Assembly: GCF_017051705.1 (NCBI RefSeq)
Contig: NZ_JAFIDJ010000001.1
Location: forward strand, 1,951,786-2,015,785
Reading direction: 5' to 3'
DNA: 64,000 nt
Source of the DNA: Algoriphagus lutimaris
GTDB taxonomy: Bacteria; Bacteroidota; Bacteroidia; Cytophagales; Cyclobacteriaceae
Shown: piece after piece, positions 63,901 to 64,000 of the stretch
How positions within the stretch are numbered: position 1 is the stretch's first letter
How the letters are laid out: each line of letters opens with the position of its first letter
Position numbers and translations under genes: made by a program
Notes under the pieces: generated by a model
Databases searched by the model: none
What the model was told of the DNA's origin: nothing
What the model saw: the letters and a program-made list of their open reading frames with translations, nothing else

Positions 63901-64000
63901 AGTGGAATTGACTACCCTCCTACCGACCAGCAAGGTGAAGTGTACCAAGTCTTAGACGCCCGATTACAAGTTGCCATTGAGCAATTTTCAGAACTGATCA
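60904..64000 (+). CDS. Secreted BNR/sortilin-type beta-propeller protein (3' end outside window)
   Basis: The frame runs from the ATG at 60904 through the window end, at least 1032 residues, with a signal peptide of about 20 residues (ITLAQ). BNR/Asp-box repeats recur: YFSPDAGKTWE, YRTKDGGDTWE, YKSTDGGDTWE, LTKDGGKNWT, KTTDYGQSWTK, VSYDDGQSWSR. These form beta-propellers like those of sortilin/VPS10 and glycosidases (the WD40/YVTN/BNR-like exo-alpha family in Bacteroidota). The part after about residue 750 is a FlgD-like/Ig-like region (TNAGANRVQWDLRY), then a long helical segment. Binding of proteins or glycans at the surface is inferred. Confidence 0.88.
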   Translation, partial: MSKALLSFLSLLLISTITLAQSSLDEQLNNHQFRFIGPEGNRAIAVIGEPGNPQVAYIGAASGGLWKTEDMGINWRPIFDDQDISSVAAVELAPSAPNQVWVGTGETFIIRPAHAMGNGIYFSPDAGKTWEHKGLEKTGRIGRVLVHPTNPEIVYAASLGHTYGPQKERGIYRTKDGGDTWEHVLFIDEGTGASDLAIDPENPDILYAAMWSIHINTWGLNSGGAGSGIYKSTDGGDTWEPMSKNGLTFGAERPVGKTSVAVSHSDPNVVYALFEAESPEVWRSEDKGMSWELMSQEHDWNERAPYYTRLRVNTGDPNEIYSMSVRFVHSLDGGKTRNPRPPRGGGDNHDIWIDPTDPDRIMVAHDGGVSISFNHGASFQRVVLPIAQMYHVAVDDQIPYNVFGNRQDGWSYMGPSNSLAGYIPLGLWKGVGGCESGFAKPDPVDNHIIWSGCYDGGLERHDLRTGYSREVRVWPEAGYGWAPADMKYRWHWNFPLAHSPHTKGRVYVGSQFVHKTDDEGQSWQIISPDLTLNLKDHQQNSGGVATDNLMTFDGATLFAIEESKLEADVIWVGTNDGQVQLTKDGGKNWTNLTANIPDLPEWGTIANIEPSRYDKATAYITVDLHQMGDFDPYIFKTTDYGQSWTKISEGIPSSESSFVHVVKEDPKRPGLLYAGIDKGIYVSYDDGQSWSRLKLNLPPAPVYWLEIQERFDDLVVGTYGRGYYILDDLAAVRNLDKTQDIAFYEVRDAYRFNERENIKTDGVSFNSGRNPSYGASLNYHLPETFTGDAKIEIKNANGELVRSLPARTNAGANRVQWDLRYEPTYTPKLRVAPPGRPWVQLNGEGWRPLVQWDLDLMAGQYGPRVVPGEYTANLILTDSTGTEVANTSTTFMVLKDPYAEGSIEDLQAQVAFSLQLRDAMNLAVSNINAVEQLRKELDIILAEESDRKTQQEALRLKAAAEEVASKLYDIHLTGAREDAFRSPIKLYGRLSALASDINASGIDYPPTDQQGEVYQVLDARLQVAIEQFSELI

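Noticed and set aside
1-64000. CRISPR array, tRNA or rRNA genes, insertion sequences, prophage
   Set aside because: No regular spaced repeats, cloverleaf, transposase, integrase or phage structural gene was seen on reading both strands.

Overview
The window looks like a chromosomal segment of a Bacteroidota bacterium, most likely an aerobic marine or freshwater member of the Cytophagales close to Algoriphagus/Cyclobacteriaceae. The grounds are an AT-rich base composition, A-rich start contexts without Shine-Dalgarno boxes, several matches to the Bacteroidota -7 promoter element TAnnTTTG, many short lipoprotein signals, and families typical of this phylum (DUF1599, BT_3928-type DoxX protein, DUF3667, DUF6503, DUF6090, the folP-cdaA pair, archaeal-type ProS, SDR-type threonine dehydrogenase next to Kbl). 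The genus is inference. I see no tRNA, rRNA, CRISPR array, insertion sequence or prophage.

Layout. 1-4300 is an accessory patch: the end of an unrecognised gene on the plus strand, facing a two-gene minus-strand unit that encodes a TIR-like/DUF4062-type protein and a membrane-anchored nSTAND-type P-loop NTPase. This is the best candidate for an undescribed conflict or signalling system. 4455-15518 is a very tight minus-strand run of eleven genes: FAD oxidoreductase, membrane Fe-S protein, two GT2 glycosyltransferases, a lipoprotein, a GT-C glycosyltransferase, two related lipoproteins, an alpha/beta hydrolase-OsmC fusion and a GH113-like glycosidase. Upstream of it on the same strand are a DUF547 lipoprotein, an exported rhodanese and a Crp/Fnr regulator. 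17797-19961 holds a stand-alone HsdR-N-like nuclease fold and a divergent YtcJ-type amidohydrolase.

19946-36216 is mostly housekeeping: a ComEA-like protein, hemA, a WG-repeat protein, nfeD-floA, proS, a low-complexity lipoprotein with a FadL-like outer membrane protein, aroK with the BT_3928 and DUF1599 genes, folP-cdaA, a DUF5715 protein and kbl. Kbl and the divergent SDR threonine dehydrogenase (36370-37317) together turn threonine into glycine.

37440-43938 is a four-gene plus-strand operon of a kind best known from Planctomycetes and also found in Bacteroidota: DUF1549/DUF1553 cytochrome protein, Tat-exported DUF1501 protein, exported sugar isomerase-like protein, and a membrane protein that joins a DUF2231-like part, a CxxCH site and leucine-rich repeats. 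It probably oxidises or processes a sugar-like substrate in the periplasm. A second large haem-site lipoprotein with a beta-propeller lies at 53623-56343.

43935-53116 holds an Spx/ArsC-like protein, a DUF3667 protein, hemL with a periplasmic-binding-like gene, guaA, an M28 peptidase and a secreted unknown. 56369-64000 ends with a fused L-serine dehydratase, a DUF4174 protein, a phosphotriesterase-like lipoprotein, a DUF6090 protein and the first part of a large secreted BNR/sortilin-type beta-propeller protein cut by the window edge. HemA (20834) and HemL (45673) are both present, so the C5 haem route is represented and fits the haem-site proteins.
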